Below, one piece after another: positions 1 through 7,874 of a stretch of DNA of 10,898 nucleotides; the stretch's first letter is position 1, and every line of letters begins with the position of its first letter. The translations under genes and the position numbers were made by a program. The notes below the pieces were generated by a model. The model saw only the letters and a program-made list of their open reading frames with translations. It was not told where the DNA came from and ran no database searches. Source of the DNA: Saccoglossus kowalevskii (Eukaryota; Hemichordata; Enteropneusta; Harrimaniidae); the NCBI RefSeq assembly GCF_000003605.2, contig NW_003153277.1:35372-46269 (forward strand). Reading direction: 5' to 3'.

Positions 1-211
1 TTAACTCCTCTGTGATTTTTTCGGCTCGGCTGGTTTTGTTCATACTTCACAGGTAGGTCGTGCCGTCACTAATTGGAAAAAAATCCTGGCCCACCACTGC
101 TATTGCAACATCCAAAAACTGATTTTTGAATACTTTCGCCCCAAATGTATTACCTTCTACCAGTTTTGTACACAGTCAGCTAAACTCACTGTTTAGTGTA
201 AATGTAACCAT
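1..211 (-). pseudogene. decayed reading frame of unknown family, running off the left edge
   Basis: Read on the minus strand, an ATG at 211-209 opens a frame that runs to the window edge (about 70 codons). It is broken only by two TGA codons, at 178-176 and 49-47. The peptide on both sides of each stop has ordinary protein-like composition, for example FKNQFLDVAIAVVGQDFFP between the stops and MNKTSRAEKITEEL after the second. One frame staying protein-like across both stops suggests a single decayed gene rather than chance openings. It lies antisense to FDPS in an upstream intron, so a transposable-element gene (Gag-like or transposase-accessory) is the natural guess, but I do not recognise the family. 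Either TGA could also end a genuine terminal exon. Confidence that it derives from a coding sequence is moderate; identity is unknown. Confidence 0.4.
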
Positions 212-594
212 TTTAATTCCTCCTGGGGAATTTTACGTGTTTAATAAAGTATAAGTATATACACCCAGCGACACCGATGCCAGCTGACTGTGGTTTTGTA
301 ATAGCAGTGTTCAAAACGGATGGAAATAATAAATGATGTAACAGAAGAATACGTTCTAGTAATAACCTAAGTGACTTCTAAAGACTGAATGTTTTTTGCA
401 AACCACGTATACAGACCCATTTAGTTATAAACCGAAGTTAGCTTCACGTTTATGTCACACTATGGAAACAACCAAAAACATGTTGCTTGTTTTTGAGCGG
501 AGCGGATCGCCAACCAGCCTACTGGCTTGTTTAATATCTACTTTCTCAATGGGTAATTTGTAATAGTTACATGTATGTTCCTTTTCCTTTCTAG
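212..594. other. FDPS intron (3' part), mostly featureless
   Basis: This AT-rich stretch lies just upstream of the first visible FDPS exon. It ends in a normal acceptor: a pyrimidine-rich run, then CTAG at 591-594. I found no upstream FDPS exon here. The only recognisable piece is a possible repeat end at about 495-531, listed separately. Confidence 0.6.
495..531 (+). repeat. possible solo end of the interspersed repeat seen at 3260-3632
   Basis: The segment starts with gagcggagc and ends with ggcttgttt. This resembles the right end of the repeat at 3598-3632, which reads agcggagct and then ggctgcttgt with a similar gap. The middle is diverged. It may be a fragment of the same family, but the match is short and the call is weak. 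Confidence 0.3.
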
Positions 595-735
595 GTGTTA
601 GAGTACAATGTACCAGGTGGTAAACGAAACAGAGGACTCACTGTATTGAGTTCATATAAGTCTCTGAAAGACAAATCAAGTCTTGACGATGAGGAAATGA
701 AATGTGCTATGGTTTTAGGTTGGTGTATTGAGTGG
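595..735 (+). CDS. FDPS: farnesyl diphosphate synthase, internal exon A (GGKxNRG region)
   Basis: This is a 47-codon exon, phase 0 at both ends, with AG acceptor at 593-594 and GTGAGT donor at 736. FDPS condenses dimethylallyl and geranyl diphosphate with isopentenyl diphosphate to make farnesyl diphosphate, the branch-point precursor of sterols, dolichol, ubiquinone and prenyl groups; it usually works as a cytosolic homodimer. The exon begins VLEYNVPGGKRNRGLT. The K, N and R of GGKxNRG correspond to human K57, N59 and R60, which bind the isopentenyl diphosphate phosphates. The exon ends in LGWCIEW, matching the helix that leads into the first Asp-rich motif. Gene-wide, four exons are visible, joining in frame to about 144 of roughly 350 residues. 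No stop or frameshift interrupts them, so the gene looks intact. N-terminal exons lie upstream of the window. Confidence 0.95.
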
Positions 736-924
736 GTGAGTTTCTCATATTTATACCCTGTATGATAACACCTAACATGGCCTGTCTGATAATGCGCATT
801 CATGACATTCTGTGATGCTATTCACAGGTAACCATCACAAAGTCAATTGCTTATCAACTTTTACTTTTGGTCTGCCTCAATCACCAATAACAGTGATCAT
901 ACTACATGTATTTCCTTGTTACAG
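736..924 (+). other. FDPS intron A-B
   Basis: A 189-bp phase-0 intron with GTGAGT donor and TTACAG acceptor, preceded by a pyrimidine-rich run (tttccttgttacag). No other feature was seen. Confidence 0.9.
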
Positions 925-1005
925 CTACAAGCATATTTTCTAGTGTCTGATGATATGATGGATGGTTCTATTACAAGGAGAGGACAGCCATGCTGGTATA
1001 AAAAG
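925..1005 (+). CDS. FDPS: farnesyl diphosphate synthase, internal exon B (first Asp-rich motif)
   Basis: This 27-codon exon carries the catalytic core: [25 protein letters not shown] is the first aspartate-rich motif (DDxxD), whose first and last aspartates (human D103, D107) chelate the Mg2+ ions holding the allylic diphosphate. The following TRRG supplies the arginines (human R112, R113) that bind phosphate. The Q of LQA matches human Q96. Tyr and Phe sit five and four residues before DDxxD. In eukaryotic FPPS, aromatic residues at these positions close the product pocket and stop chain growth at C15, so a C15 product is expected. Human FDPS has Phe-Phe here, while yeast and plant enzymes have Tyr-Phe. 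Boundaries are AG at 923-924 and GTAAAA at 1006 (a weak donor), both phase 0. Confidence 0.96.
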
Positions 1006-1508
1006 GTAAAATGTTCCACATTTATTTTTTTTCTTAGAAGCACAGGTACATTCACAAAATAACCTGCATATTTCTTTTTCAAAAATAATCCTCAATATCT
1101 TCAAGGAATATCCTGTTCATTCTCAAAATAAACAAAGTCATTTTTGAAAATTGAACTAGAAATCTTAGGTGATATAAATGCTGGTGTTAAATGTTAATAC
1201 AATTGAGCTGACATTTCTAACAACATTTCTTAACATAGTACATATATTATTAGTGGTATTTTGAAATTTGTGTATGGCAGGTCAACACCACTATTATAGT
1301 AAAACCATTTCAAAATATCTCAAGAACCTTAGTGTCATACACACTAACATTAATATTTTGAGAAATGTTAATAGACCACCTTGTTTGTGTCCAAACTGTA
1401 TACAACTCGGAATCTATTGTCATTTACATGTCCAGTTGTGTGTCTTTATAACACAATCAAATAACAAACTCTGTAAAAATTGATTACTAATTATTCATTT
1501 AATTACAG
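1006..1508 (+). other. FDPS intron B-C
   Basis: A 503-bp AT-rich phase-0 intron with GTAAAA donor and ATTACAG acceptor. I see no mobile element, structured repeat or further exon in it. Confidence 0.85.
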
Positions 1509-1631
1509 CCTGGAATTGGACTGGATGCTATTAATGACTCATTCTTTATTGAAGTATGTATTTATAAAATGTTGAAAAAAACAATTCGGAATAAGCCATA
1601 TTATATCAGCGTTGTTGAACTATTTCATGAA
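1509..1631 (+). CDS. FDPS: farnesyl diphosphate synthase, internal exon C
   Basis: This 41-codon exon, phase 0 at both ends, starts PGIGLDAINDSFFIE and ends PYYISVVELFHE. These match the FPPS segment between the first Asp-rich motif and the YQTxxGQ helix: the (G)LDAIND loop, the helix over the active site, and the YY.....ELFHE helix. Human reads VGLDAINDANLLE and ELFLQ at the same places; yeast also ends ELFHE. The acceptor is TTACAG at 1503-1508 and the donor GTGAGT at 1632. The donor opens an 8,784-bp intron, while the two upstream introns are 189 and 503 bp. Joining to exon D gives the continuous family sequence ELFHE-TTYQT, which fixes both splice sites. Confidence 0.95.
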
Positions 1632-1710
1632 GTGAGTATATGTAATGTATATAGATTGATAACATCCTCTCTACATTGTACTTACACTTAGGCACAGAAG
1701 ATACCCCCAG

Positions 1711-2687
1711 GCACACACTGATTTGTAAAAATTGGCAAAACCCTCCTCACACACCTCCTGCAGATTGATAAAGTTATACAAGTGGGCGGAGCACTCCTTG
1801 CACACCTCCTGCAGATTTGTACAGTTAGGCAAGGAGGCTAAACCCTTCTCTCACACCTCCTGCAGATTTGTATAGTTAGGCAAGTAGGTTAAATCCTTCT
1901 CTCACACCTCCTGCAGATTTGTATAGTTAGGCAAGTAGGTTAAACCCTTCTTGCACCTCCTGCAGATTTGTACAGTTAGGCAAGGAGGCTAAACCCTTCT
2001 CTCACACCTCCTGCAGATTTGTACAGTTGGCAAGTAGGTTAAACCCTTCTTGTACCTCCTGCAGATTTGTATAGTTAGGCAAGTAGGTTAAATCCTTCTC
2101 TCATACCTCCTGCAGATTTGTACAGTTGGCAAGTAGGTTAAACCCTTCTCTCACACCTCCTGCAGATTTGTATAGTTAGGCAAGTAGGTTAAACCCTTCT
2201 TGCACCTCCTGTAGATTTGTACAGTTGGCAAGTAGGTTAAACCCTTCTCTCACACCTCCTGCAGATTTGTACAGTTAGGCAAGTAGGTTAAACCCTTCTC
2301 TCACACCTCCTGCAGATTTGTATAGTTAGGCAAGTAGGTTAAATCCTTCTCTCACACCTCCTGCAGATTTGTACAGTTGGCAAGTAGGTTAAACCCTTCT
2401 CTCACACCTCCTGCAGATTTGTATAGTTAGGCAAGTAGGTTAAACCCTTCTTGCACCTCCTGTAGATTTGTATAGTTAGGCAAGTAGGTTAAATCCTTCT
2501 CTCACACCTCCTGCAGATTTGTATAGTTAGGCAAGTAGGTTAAACCCTTCTCTCGCACCTCCTGCAGATTTGTACAGTTGGCAAGTAGGTTAAACCCTTC
2601 TCTCACACCTCCTGCAGATTTGTACAGTTAGGCAAGTAGGTTAAACCCTTCTCTCACATCTGCAGTTTTGTATAGTTAGGCAAGTAG
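1711..2687. repeat. minisatellite, 19 clear copies of a 48-51 bp unit plus a degenerate first copy
   Basis: A tandem array starts about 80 bp after the exon C donor. Each unit has a pyrimidine block (cccttctctcacacctcctg), then CAG, then atttgtatagttaggcaa or atttgtacagttggcaa, then gtaggttaaa. The CAG (or TAG) ends fall at 1763, 1814, 1865, 1916, 1965, 2016, 2064, 2115, 2165, 2214, 2264, 2315, 2366, 2416, 2465, 2516, 2567, 2617 and 2665. Copy-length differences come from ttaggc versus ttggc and from tctct-ca versus ttg-ca. A degenerate copy at 1711-1749 precedes them, and the last copy is truncated in its pyrimidine block. Units abut with no unique spacers, so this is not a CRISPR array. Seventeen of 19 copies keep CTGCAG; the two with CTGTAG lie 251 bp apart. 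Confidence 0.97.
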
Positions 2688-3259
2688 CACTGGGCAAAAT
2701 CGTTGATATATATTATATTCCCGATATTAGAAGATATACGTTGGTCGGCGCATTCGGAACATACTGATACGTAAATCTACACAGCAGTATATTTACGCAG
2801 ACCGGAAGTAAACAGTGCACACATTAACATACATGTAATGCAAAACAATGCTGTCTAACGTATTCCTACATATACGTAGTATATACAAACATGTGACAAA
2901 CCACTGTACATATGAAAATTTGTGCTTATAACTCTTTCTAGGGGATTTGAATTATAACACGATCTAAATCCAACGTTAAGCCTATAAACGTTCCATTGTT
3001 TTTAATGACAAACCCCTTTGTTAAGTATAACAACAAATATTTTGTTGGTGTTTGTGAGCTCTTGTGTGATTGGTCAATGCATGGACAGCTCTTCCAATTT
3101 TTTGTTTTACTCCCTATCAATTTGGGCCCAGTTCAACTCCGGGGTTACGTCCAAACGCCACTCTCTTGACTGCTGATCTGTGTTGAAAAATAATCCTTTG
3201 TTAGTAACAATCTGTTCTCAAAAATCCAAATAATCACAACCTCATCGCAATCCATTTTT
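2688..3259. other. intron sequence without recognisable gene
   Basis: AT-rich spacer between the minisatellite and the interspersed repeat. It holds a small 7-bp-arm inverted repeat (cgtaaat ... atttacg at about 2771-2798). A 60-codon minus-strand open frame (2938-3120) resembles nothing I recognise. I see no element ends. Confidence 0.5.
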
Positions 3260-3632
3260 AGCTCCGCTGTCGACTTTGTCGAGCGGAGCTTATCATATGA
3301 GTGATTGTCCGTCGTCCATGTCAATGTTTTACTTTTTCGACTTCTTCTTGAAAACTACAAGCCTGAATGCTTTGATACTTGTTGTATATGTATTTTGGGT
3401 AGACCTCTCTCAGATTTGTTCATTTCATGATGATATCGTCAATTCTCTAATTTTGGTGAATATTTTTGTCATTTTTGGTAGAAAGTGATATTTTCAACTT
3501 CTTGTTAAAAACTGTAAGTCCGATTACTTTAATACTATACATATTGTTCATTTTCTAATGATGTCTTCAGTTCTTTAATTGAAATGTACATTGCTAACAG
3601 CGGAGCTATCTCAGCCGATAGGCTGCTTGTCT
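3260..3632 (+). repeat. interspersed repeat with terminal hairpin and internal sub-repeats
   Basis: The left end is a hairpin: agctccgct (3260-3268) pairs with agcggagct (3282-3290), extended inside by cgac and gtcg around a ttt loop. The right end repeats agcggagct (3599-3607) and is followed by ggctgcttgt. Inside are two diverged copies of one motif, cgacttcttcttgaaaacta with its tail (about 3335-3381) and tcaacttcttgttaaaaact with its tail (3494-3537), each followed by a gctttgatact-like stretch. A related copy lies at about 8850-9060. Similar 'acttcttct-aaaactac' repeats are, from memory, common in marine invertebrate genomes. A non-autonomous MITE or SINE-like element fits; I see no clear target duplication. 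The open frame at 3276-3488 inside it is a by-product. Confidence 0.65.
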
Positions 3633-3652
3633 ATTCTTACCTGCAAGCCACA

Positions 3653-3684
3653 CCCAGACCACTCATCAAAATGAGTGGTCTGGG
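3653..3684. repeat. perfect 14-bp-arm hairpin
   Basis: The arm cccagaccactcat (3653-3666) and its exact reverse complement atgagtggtctggg (3671-3684) are separated by a 4-nt loop, caaa. It lies 20 bp after the interspersed repeat. Unlike the micro-palindromes further on, no flush direct repeat flanks it. Confidence 0.85.
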
Positions 3685-5100
3685 GTATAGTAGACCCATG
3701 CCGAGGACTCCCTGTTTGTAATGCTGTATGATAAATCAGACTAACTATCATGTGAAACCAAATGAAAATCATTCTAAAACAACATACTTATACCCAATTG
3801 ATTATGGATTCATTGACCAGGGAGAAAGAAATGATATTTGCAATACTAATCAACCAGCAGGTCCAGGTTGTAACGTTCGGTTGACGAAATAAACGATACA
3901 ACAGTACTGATTGGACCTACATGAATGCTTATTAATTTCACATAACCAAATGTTGTTGTTTTTTTGCTCTTGTACATTATCTTCTGTAATAACTCTGAAA
4001 GTGAAGTCTTATATCAGCAGAACGTAGCCGTTAAAACTTGCAAAACGGGTCTGTTTTGATCGATCATCGCTTAAGCAGCATACAATTTTTGTTTGTTTTG
4101 ACTCATTTAAAAAATACGAACGGTGTCAATATTCAAAACTGCATTTTTTCTGTTTTCTGTATTTTGCAAAGAACCTGAGTGTACAGCACTAATTTCACCC
4201 AACCTCCTGCTCGCTTCTGCTTATCGATCATTTTTTGTCACTCGCTTTTGCAAACGCTTGTTGAATAATTACCGCTTTGTTTTTCGACCACGCAAACCCA
4301 GAAACATCGCCCGTCTGTTTGCTCACATTTTAAATACATGGTCGTGGCATCTTTTTTTTGTTTTTTGAAAACACATCAATATGTTCCTGGGTTCTCTGCC
4401 CTGAGGAGTTAGCATTGCCTGTATCACGTAAATGTCTCGATAATCATACTGTTAAAACGAGGTAGCAGCCCTGGATTCAAACGAAACACAGTTCCGCTCT
4501 ATCAGCTTGTTGTGGAACGTTCACATAACAAGAGGTCATAGTTTAAGATGCGTTCGCGAACGATACAAAGTATGATGGATTGGAAGTGTCGTTCAAAATT
4601 AAATAATGGTTAATACTTTTGAATCCTCAAACTTTAGCACTAAAACAACCATTTCGACAACTCATGTGCCAGTGTCAGTGTTTGAACAAGTGATCAGTGT
4701 TAAGCGAGTAAGAAAAGAAAGGGATACAAATATGATCGTTTTCAGGTCGTAAGTTAAGCGATATGTGGTTGATTAAAATGCAATTAAAGTGGAATGAGTG
4801 CTGCTGCTCGTTTATAGCTTGACATGTGTCACCAAATGAGGACATGGTAGGAGTTGGTAGTACTAGTATACGCGGGGAGAGAGTCCAGAGAGGGAACAGC
4901 CAGCATCCCTTTAACGGGGAAAACGTGAAATCTCATCGGATTTGTTTCGTTCTCACATGTAATATTAGGTTTTGAGGGCTTCTGAGTATACCTATGCAGA
5001 AGTTGGTTTGCCAGTACTTAATTCATTTTTAACATCTAGGCTACTCTATTGACATTGGCTGTTGATTTCATGGATTTGGCACTTGAATTGGCTGATAAGC
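3685..5100. other. intron sequence, mostly unassigned
   Basis: No gene is supported here. A weak imperfect inverted repeat is present at 3856-3921: aggtcca then gttgtaacgtt, against the complements of gttgtatcgtt then aggtcca. It may be a decayed short foldback. The 81-codon open frame at 4123-4368 is low-complexity, Phe-rich and unlike known proteins. A 12-bp palindrome, cgttcgcgaacg, is near 4552. Confidence 0.5.
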
Positions 5101-5150
5101 CGTGTCGAAAACGTGCACAAAATGACCATTCTGTGCACGTTTTCGACACG
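5101..5150. repeat. 50-bp near-perfect palindrome (19-bp perfect arms)
   Basis: The left arm cgtgtcgaaaacgtgcaca (5101-5119) is the exact reverse complement of 5132-5150. Inside, one mismatched pair (5120/5131) is followed by four more paired bases and a 2-nt centre. There is no flush direct repeat at its ends. Transcribed as part of the FDPS intron it would form a very stable RNA hairpin. Origin is unknown: it could be the joined ends of a DNA transposon or a local inverted duplication. Confidence 0.9.
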
Positions 5151-5258
5151 AATTAAAAACCAGTTGTAAGCAGATATTTTCATATGTACAGACGCAGATC
5201 TACGTATATTTTGCGTATACATCGTCAGTCTAGTTTTCACAAACATTTACACAGTTCC

Positions 5259-5444
5259 AGACTGGCCCAGCTGTGGTGATTTTTTTTTTTTTAAATGGAA
5301 AAAATAGTTTTGCGAATAGTGGGGTGAACGCAAAACGTGATTTCGCGGTTACAAGGGATTTTGAGTTAACACCTCCATTTCGCTATTTTTTTTTATTTAA
5401 TTTTAAATTTAAAAAGAAATAAATTGCCCAGACTGTGCCAGTCT
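5259..5444. mobile_element. 186-bp foldback MITE-like element
   Basis: The ends are agactggc (5259-5266) and its complement gccagtct (5437-5444), within longer imperfect arms (agactggcccag... against agactggcacag... on the other strand). Further in, aaaaaatag, gcgaa and ggtg on the left recur as complements on the right (cacc, ttcgctattttttt at about 5371-5390). The element is thus an imperfect palindrome along most of its length, with T-rich and A-rich arms. It has no coding capacity. The hexamer agttcc sits just outside the left end and again 5 bp beyond the right end, so a target duplication is uncertain. Confidence 0.6.
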
Positions 5445-5484
5445 AACATAGTTCCTAATGCGTTGCCAAGTACCACATAGCAGG

Positions 5485-5511
5485 TTCAACCATAGACTGT
5501 CTATGGTTCAA
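5485..5511. repeat. micro-palindrome with flush 5-bp direct repeats
   Basis: A perfect 17-bp palindrome (odd centre), CCATAGACTGTCTATGG at 5490-5506, is bounded immediately by TTCAA on the left (5485-5489) and TTCAA on the right (5507-5511). This layout is what target-site duplication around a minimal insertion would look like. It matches the pattern at 6036-6065 and 7993-8031. Confidence 0.75.
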
Positions 5512-6035
5512 CGAAGGCAATGAGAATTGTGTTCGCAAATTTGAAACGTCACTGGAAAGAGTACTAGCCAGAAATATCCCTAGTTGTTTGAAATGAAATT
5601 GCTATGTTTAGCGTTGTTCACTGTTATGTGTTCCGAGTGTATGTGGTACGATGGTAAATGGAATAGAAATGAAACTCTGAGATCAAACGATCCCTAGATA
5701 TGACGATGACGGCAAATTCGACCAATTTTGTTACATGTGTCTTCTTGGTATGATCTTTGTGGCTATTCTTACCAAAATGGCATTCGTGCCGGAACCGATC
5801 GGCCAACATTCACGTGTGTGAGACCACAAGCCGGCCCCTAGAATCACGCACACGACCCAAATGGAAAGTATGTCAACACTCGCCAAAATATTCACACCTT
5901 GTATTGTTCGCATTCATTCAGCCTTGTGAACTATATTGCAATTTATCAACGTATTGTGCAATTTCCTGTCTTCTGTTCAAATTTACCAGTGCATAGTGAG
6001 ACAAATGAAGATGTCACGTTAATATCAAAGCGATG
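5512..6035. other. intron sequence without recognisable gene
   Basis: Several 60-79 codon open frames overlap here on both strands (5624-5996), but they conflict with each other and resemble no known protein. I see no repeats or element ends. Confidence 0.5.
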
Positions 6036-6065
6036 TTAGACCAAAGACTATAGTCTTTGGTTAGA
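6036..6065. repeat. micro-palindrome with flush 5-bp direct repeats
   Basis: CCAAAGACTATAGTCTTTGG (6041-6060) is a perfect 20-bp palindrome. It is flanked flush by TTAGA at 6036-6040 and TTAGA at 6061-6065. Its ends resemble the palindrome at 5490-5506: both fit CCAxAGACT...AGTCTxTGG, except that the shorter one has a single central base. Confidence 0.8.
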
Positions 6066-6886
6066 TTGACTTCAGTCAGGGAATAATTTTTTAATTTAAA
6101 AATTAGTAACAACCGTTTCTAAATTTTGTGCTTTGAATTGTGTGTACACCTGTACACCGCCATTTCTCAATTATGTCTCAAATTTCAAAAAACTCTATGT
6201 TTCGCTTATTTTAGTGGCATGAAACTAGGGCACACCATAGGGATAATCTATTTGTGGACGCGAATCTCAATAGCAGGTGACTAACTCAAATTACCTTTCA
6301 ATGTGCCGCTTTCTAGCACTTCTTACAGTAGAAAGCAAATATCACGATTTGATGCATCGTCTTAAATCTGCGTTTCGACAAAAGTTGTTGTGAAATGAAC
6401 AAAATGTCAATGTCAAATTGTTCTTATTTTTGGAGTACGTTCCGTATTAGACTGCATACAGAATGTTCCCGACCAGAGCGTTATACACAAAAATAAGACT
6501 ATTAAAAAAACCCCAGAAGACAAGTTATTTTCTGTTGTAGTATTCGCAAATACTATTGGACGTGATCTGGTATACATTCGAGTAAATTGGAGTTAGTAAA
6601 ATATCATCTGATCATAGAACATCAATTCTTGATTCTTTTTATCTTCAAGATTAGATCATCACATACGTACAGGGTTTTTAAAAATAGTATTTCGATTTGG
6701 TAGTTAGGTGCATGACAGCCAAACATTGAGACAAATCAGGTTGCACTCTTTATAATTTTAACCAAAATGTGATCACATTGTAACACTTTGTTTACTTGGT
6801 GTCTTTACTACAAACTACGTGGACAAGAAAGCCTGATCGTGCCCGCCGCCCGTGTCAGTGTTTCAGATTCTGATGTAATATTGGTT
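6066..6886. other. intron sequence upstream of the transposase remnant
   Basis: AT-rich and without a supported gene. It includes an 8-bp-arm hairpin (gctttcta 6308-6315, tagaaagc 6329-6336). It also includes AATGTGATCACATT (6766-6779), a perfect palindrome whose slightly longer surround is flanked by TAAC on both sides (6759-6762, 6781-6784). I could not find a convincing left terminal inverted repeat for the transposase element. Confidence 0.5.
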
Positions 6887-7678
6887 ATGGCAAACTATAA
6901 ATGTCACAACAGACTCTACCAGAAGGGAACGTCACTCAGCGATGATTTATCTCAAATAATCATAAAGGAAATCGTGGAGAGTGGTGGTAATATGAATACC
7001 GGCGAGGTACTGAGAGCAGTGTTCCCTGCAGTAGGGCGTAAGTTTTCAATAACCGCGGCCGGGGTTCGAAAAGTATAGCTGAGATACGTACGAACAAGTT
7101 CGACAAAACCATAAGTTTCGAATAGGGGGAGACCCATCAAATTACTGCATGGAGATTAAACATTTCTCAAAGTTGAAGCTCTTAAAGCGGATAGGCCGTC
7201 AATCACTTAATGTGAGATGCAGGAGAGACTTCAAGAAGTATTGGCAACAAACGTGTCTACGCTTTCCAACGCCGTTCGCCACAGATTTACAGGTGGAGAC
7301 TGGACATGGAAGAGATTAAATACTCCAGCCGCAGAAAGATTCACCGAACGAAATATGATTTACACTCGAGAATTTATTGATGAAATGCGTGTTGTAGATC
7401 CGCATCGTTTAAAATACATGGATGAAAGTGGCTTCAATGTTTCGATTGCTAATCCTAAATACGGACATTCGTTAATTTGGACTCCGTGTATTGAAATTGT
7501 GCGCCATCGTAGGACACCAAATGTCACGTTGAATATGGGGGTGCGATACATGCAAACACTGGCACGGGAAAACCTTCATTTCGCAATCTACAATGCAATT
7601 CGCCAGGTAACCGTAGCTGACATTGAGGGATACTTCCAGAATGTTGGTTATTTACAGATATACAGATGTAACCGATAG
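6887..7678 (+). pseudogene. IS630/Tc1/mariner-superfamily transposase, dead and internally deleted
   Basis: One frame runs from MANYKCHNRLYQKGTSLSDD (ATG 6887) to a TAG ending at 7678, interrupted by stops at 7076, 7112, 7157 and 7208. An in-frame ATG at 6788 exists, but the family-like sequence starts near 6887. The N-terminal half looks like the paired helix-turn-helix DNA-binding region (SLSDDL...GGNMNTGEV...VGRKFSI...VRKV), then GRPIK, the GRPR-like linker, then MQERLQEV and VRHRFTGGDWTWKRLN. RLKYMDESGF supplies the first catalytic Asp of the DDE/D domain. After TPNVTLNM the sequence jumps to ARENLHFAIYNAI, a C-terminal part, so the second and third catalytic residues are missing through an internal deletion. 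It cannot catalyse cut-and-paste transposition. A histone-type stem-loop follows within 34 bp. Confidence 0.85.
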
Positions 7679-7711
7679 TGAAATTATTCTGCAACTCAAA
7701 CCAAACCCAAC

Positions 7712-7727
7712 GGTCCTTTTCAGGGCC
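7712..7727 (+). promoter_or_regulatory. histone-type mRNA 3'-end stem-loop
   Basis: GGTCCTTTTCAGGGCC matches the metazoan replication-dependent histone 3' stem-loop: a 6-bp stem (one G-U pair), a 4-nt TTTC loop and the usual TTTTCAG core. It is preceded by the typical caaacccaac and followed by acaaca, where cleavage would fall, and then by a purine-rich ccaaaaaatg at about 7738-7747, a possible histone downstream element for U7 snRNA. SLBP binds this structure and histone mRNAs end here without poly(A). No histone reading frame is present upstream; the preceding sequence is the transposase remnant. It is either a captured histone 3' UTR or a 3'-end signal of the transposon itself. Confidence 0.75.
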
Positions 7728-7874
7728 ACAACATCCTCCAAAAAATGTCCTTTTTATTTTATTGATTCTTCACTATTGTCACACAAATGAAACAAATGTG
7801 GGGTAACAAAACCAGTTTTCTTGAAAAAAAATGAGGGAGAAATTTGACTGAACAAACTGTGTTCATTAAAATTT
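7728..7874. other. spacer between stem-loop and foldback element
   Basis: AT-rich sequence with a purine-rich tract just after the stem-loop. No right terminal inverted repeat matching sequence upstream of the transposase was found by eye. Confidence 0.4.

Noticed and set aside
1-50. Possible upstream FDPS exon ending at cag|gtaggt
   Set aside because: The donor-like sequence is good, but the upstream translation does not match the FPPS segment expected before VLEYN.
1711-2687. CRISPR-like regular array
   Set aside because: Units are contiguous 48-51 bp repeats with no unique spacers, and the surroundings are eukaryotic intron; it is a minisatellite.
4123-4368. 81-codon + strand open frame
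   Set aside because: Low-complexity, Phe- and Arg-rich translation of T-rich intron sequence with no recognisable domain.
4475-4509. tRNA-like A and B boxes on the minus strand (gatagagcgg and gtttgaatcc)
   Set aside because: The two boxes are only about 12 nt apart, far too close for a tRNA, and no acceptor stem can be built.
5040-5153. Exon-like open stretch of 38 codons after an AG
   Set aside because: It reads straight through the 50-bp palindrome, has no clear donor, resembles no known protein and is not part of FPPS.
6766-6779. AATGTGATCACATT as a CRP/FNR-like operator
   Set aside because: The window is eukaryotic, so a bacterial operator makes no sense; it is noted only as a weak micro-palindrome candidate.
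7217-7678. Intact transposase gene
   Set aside because: The same frame upstream has four stops, and the region with the second and third catalytic residues is deleted.
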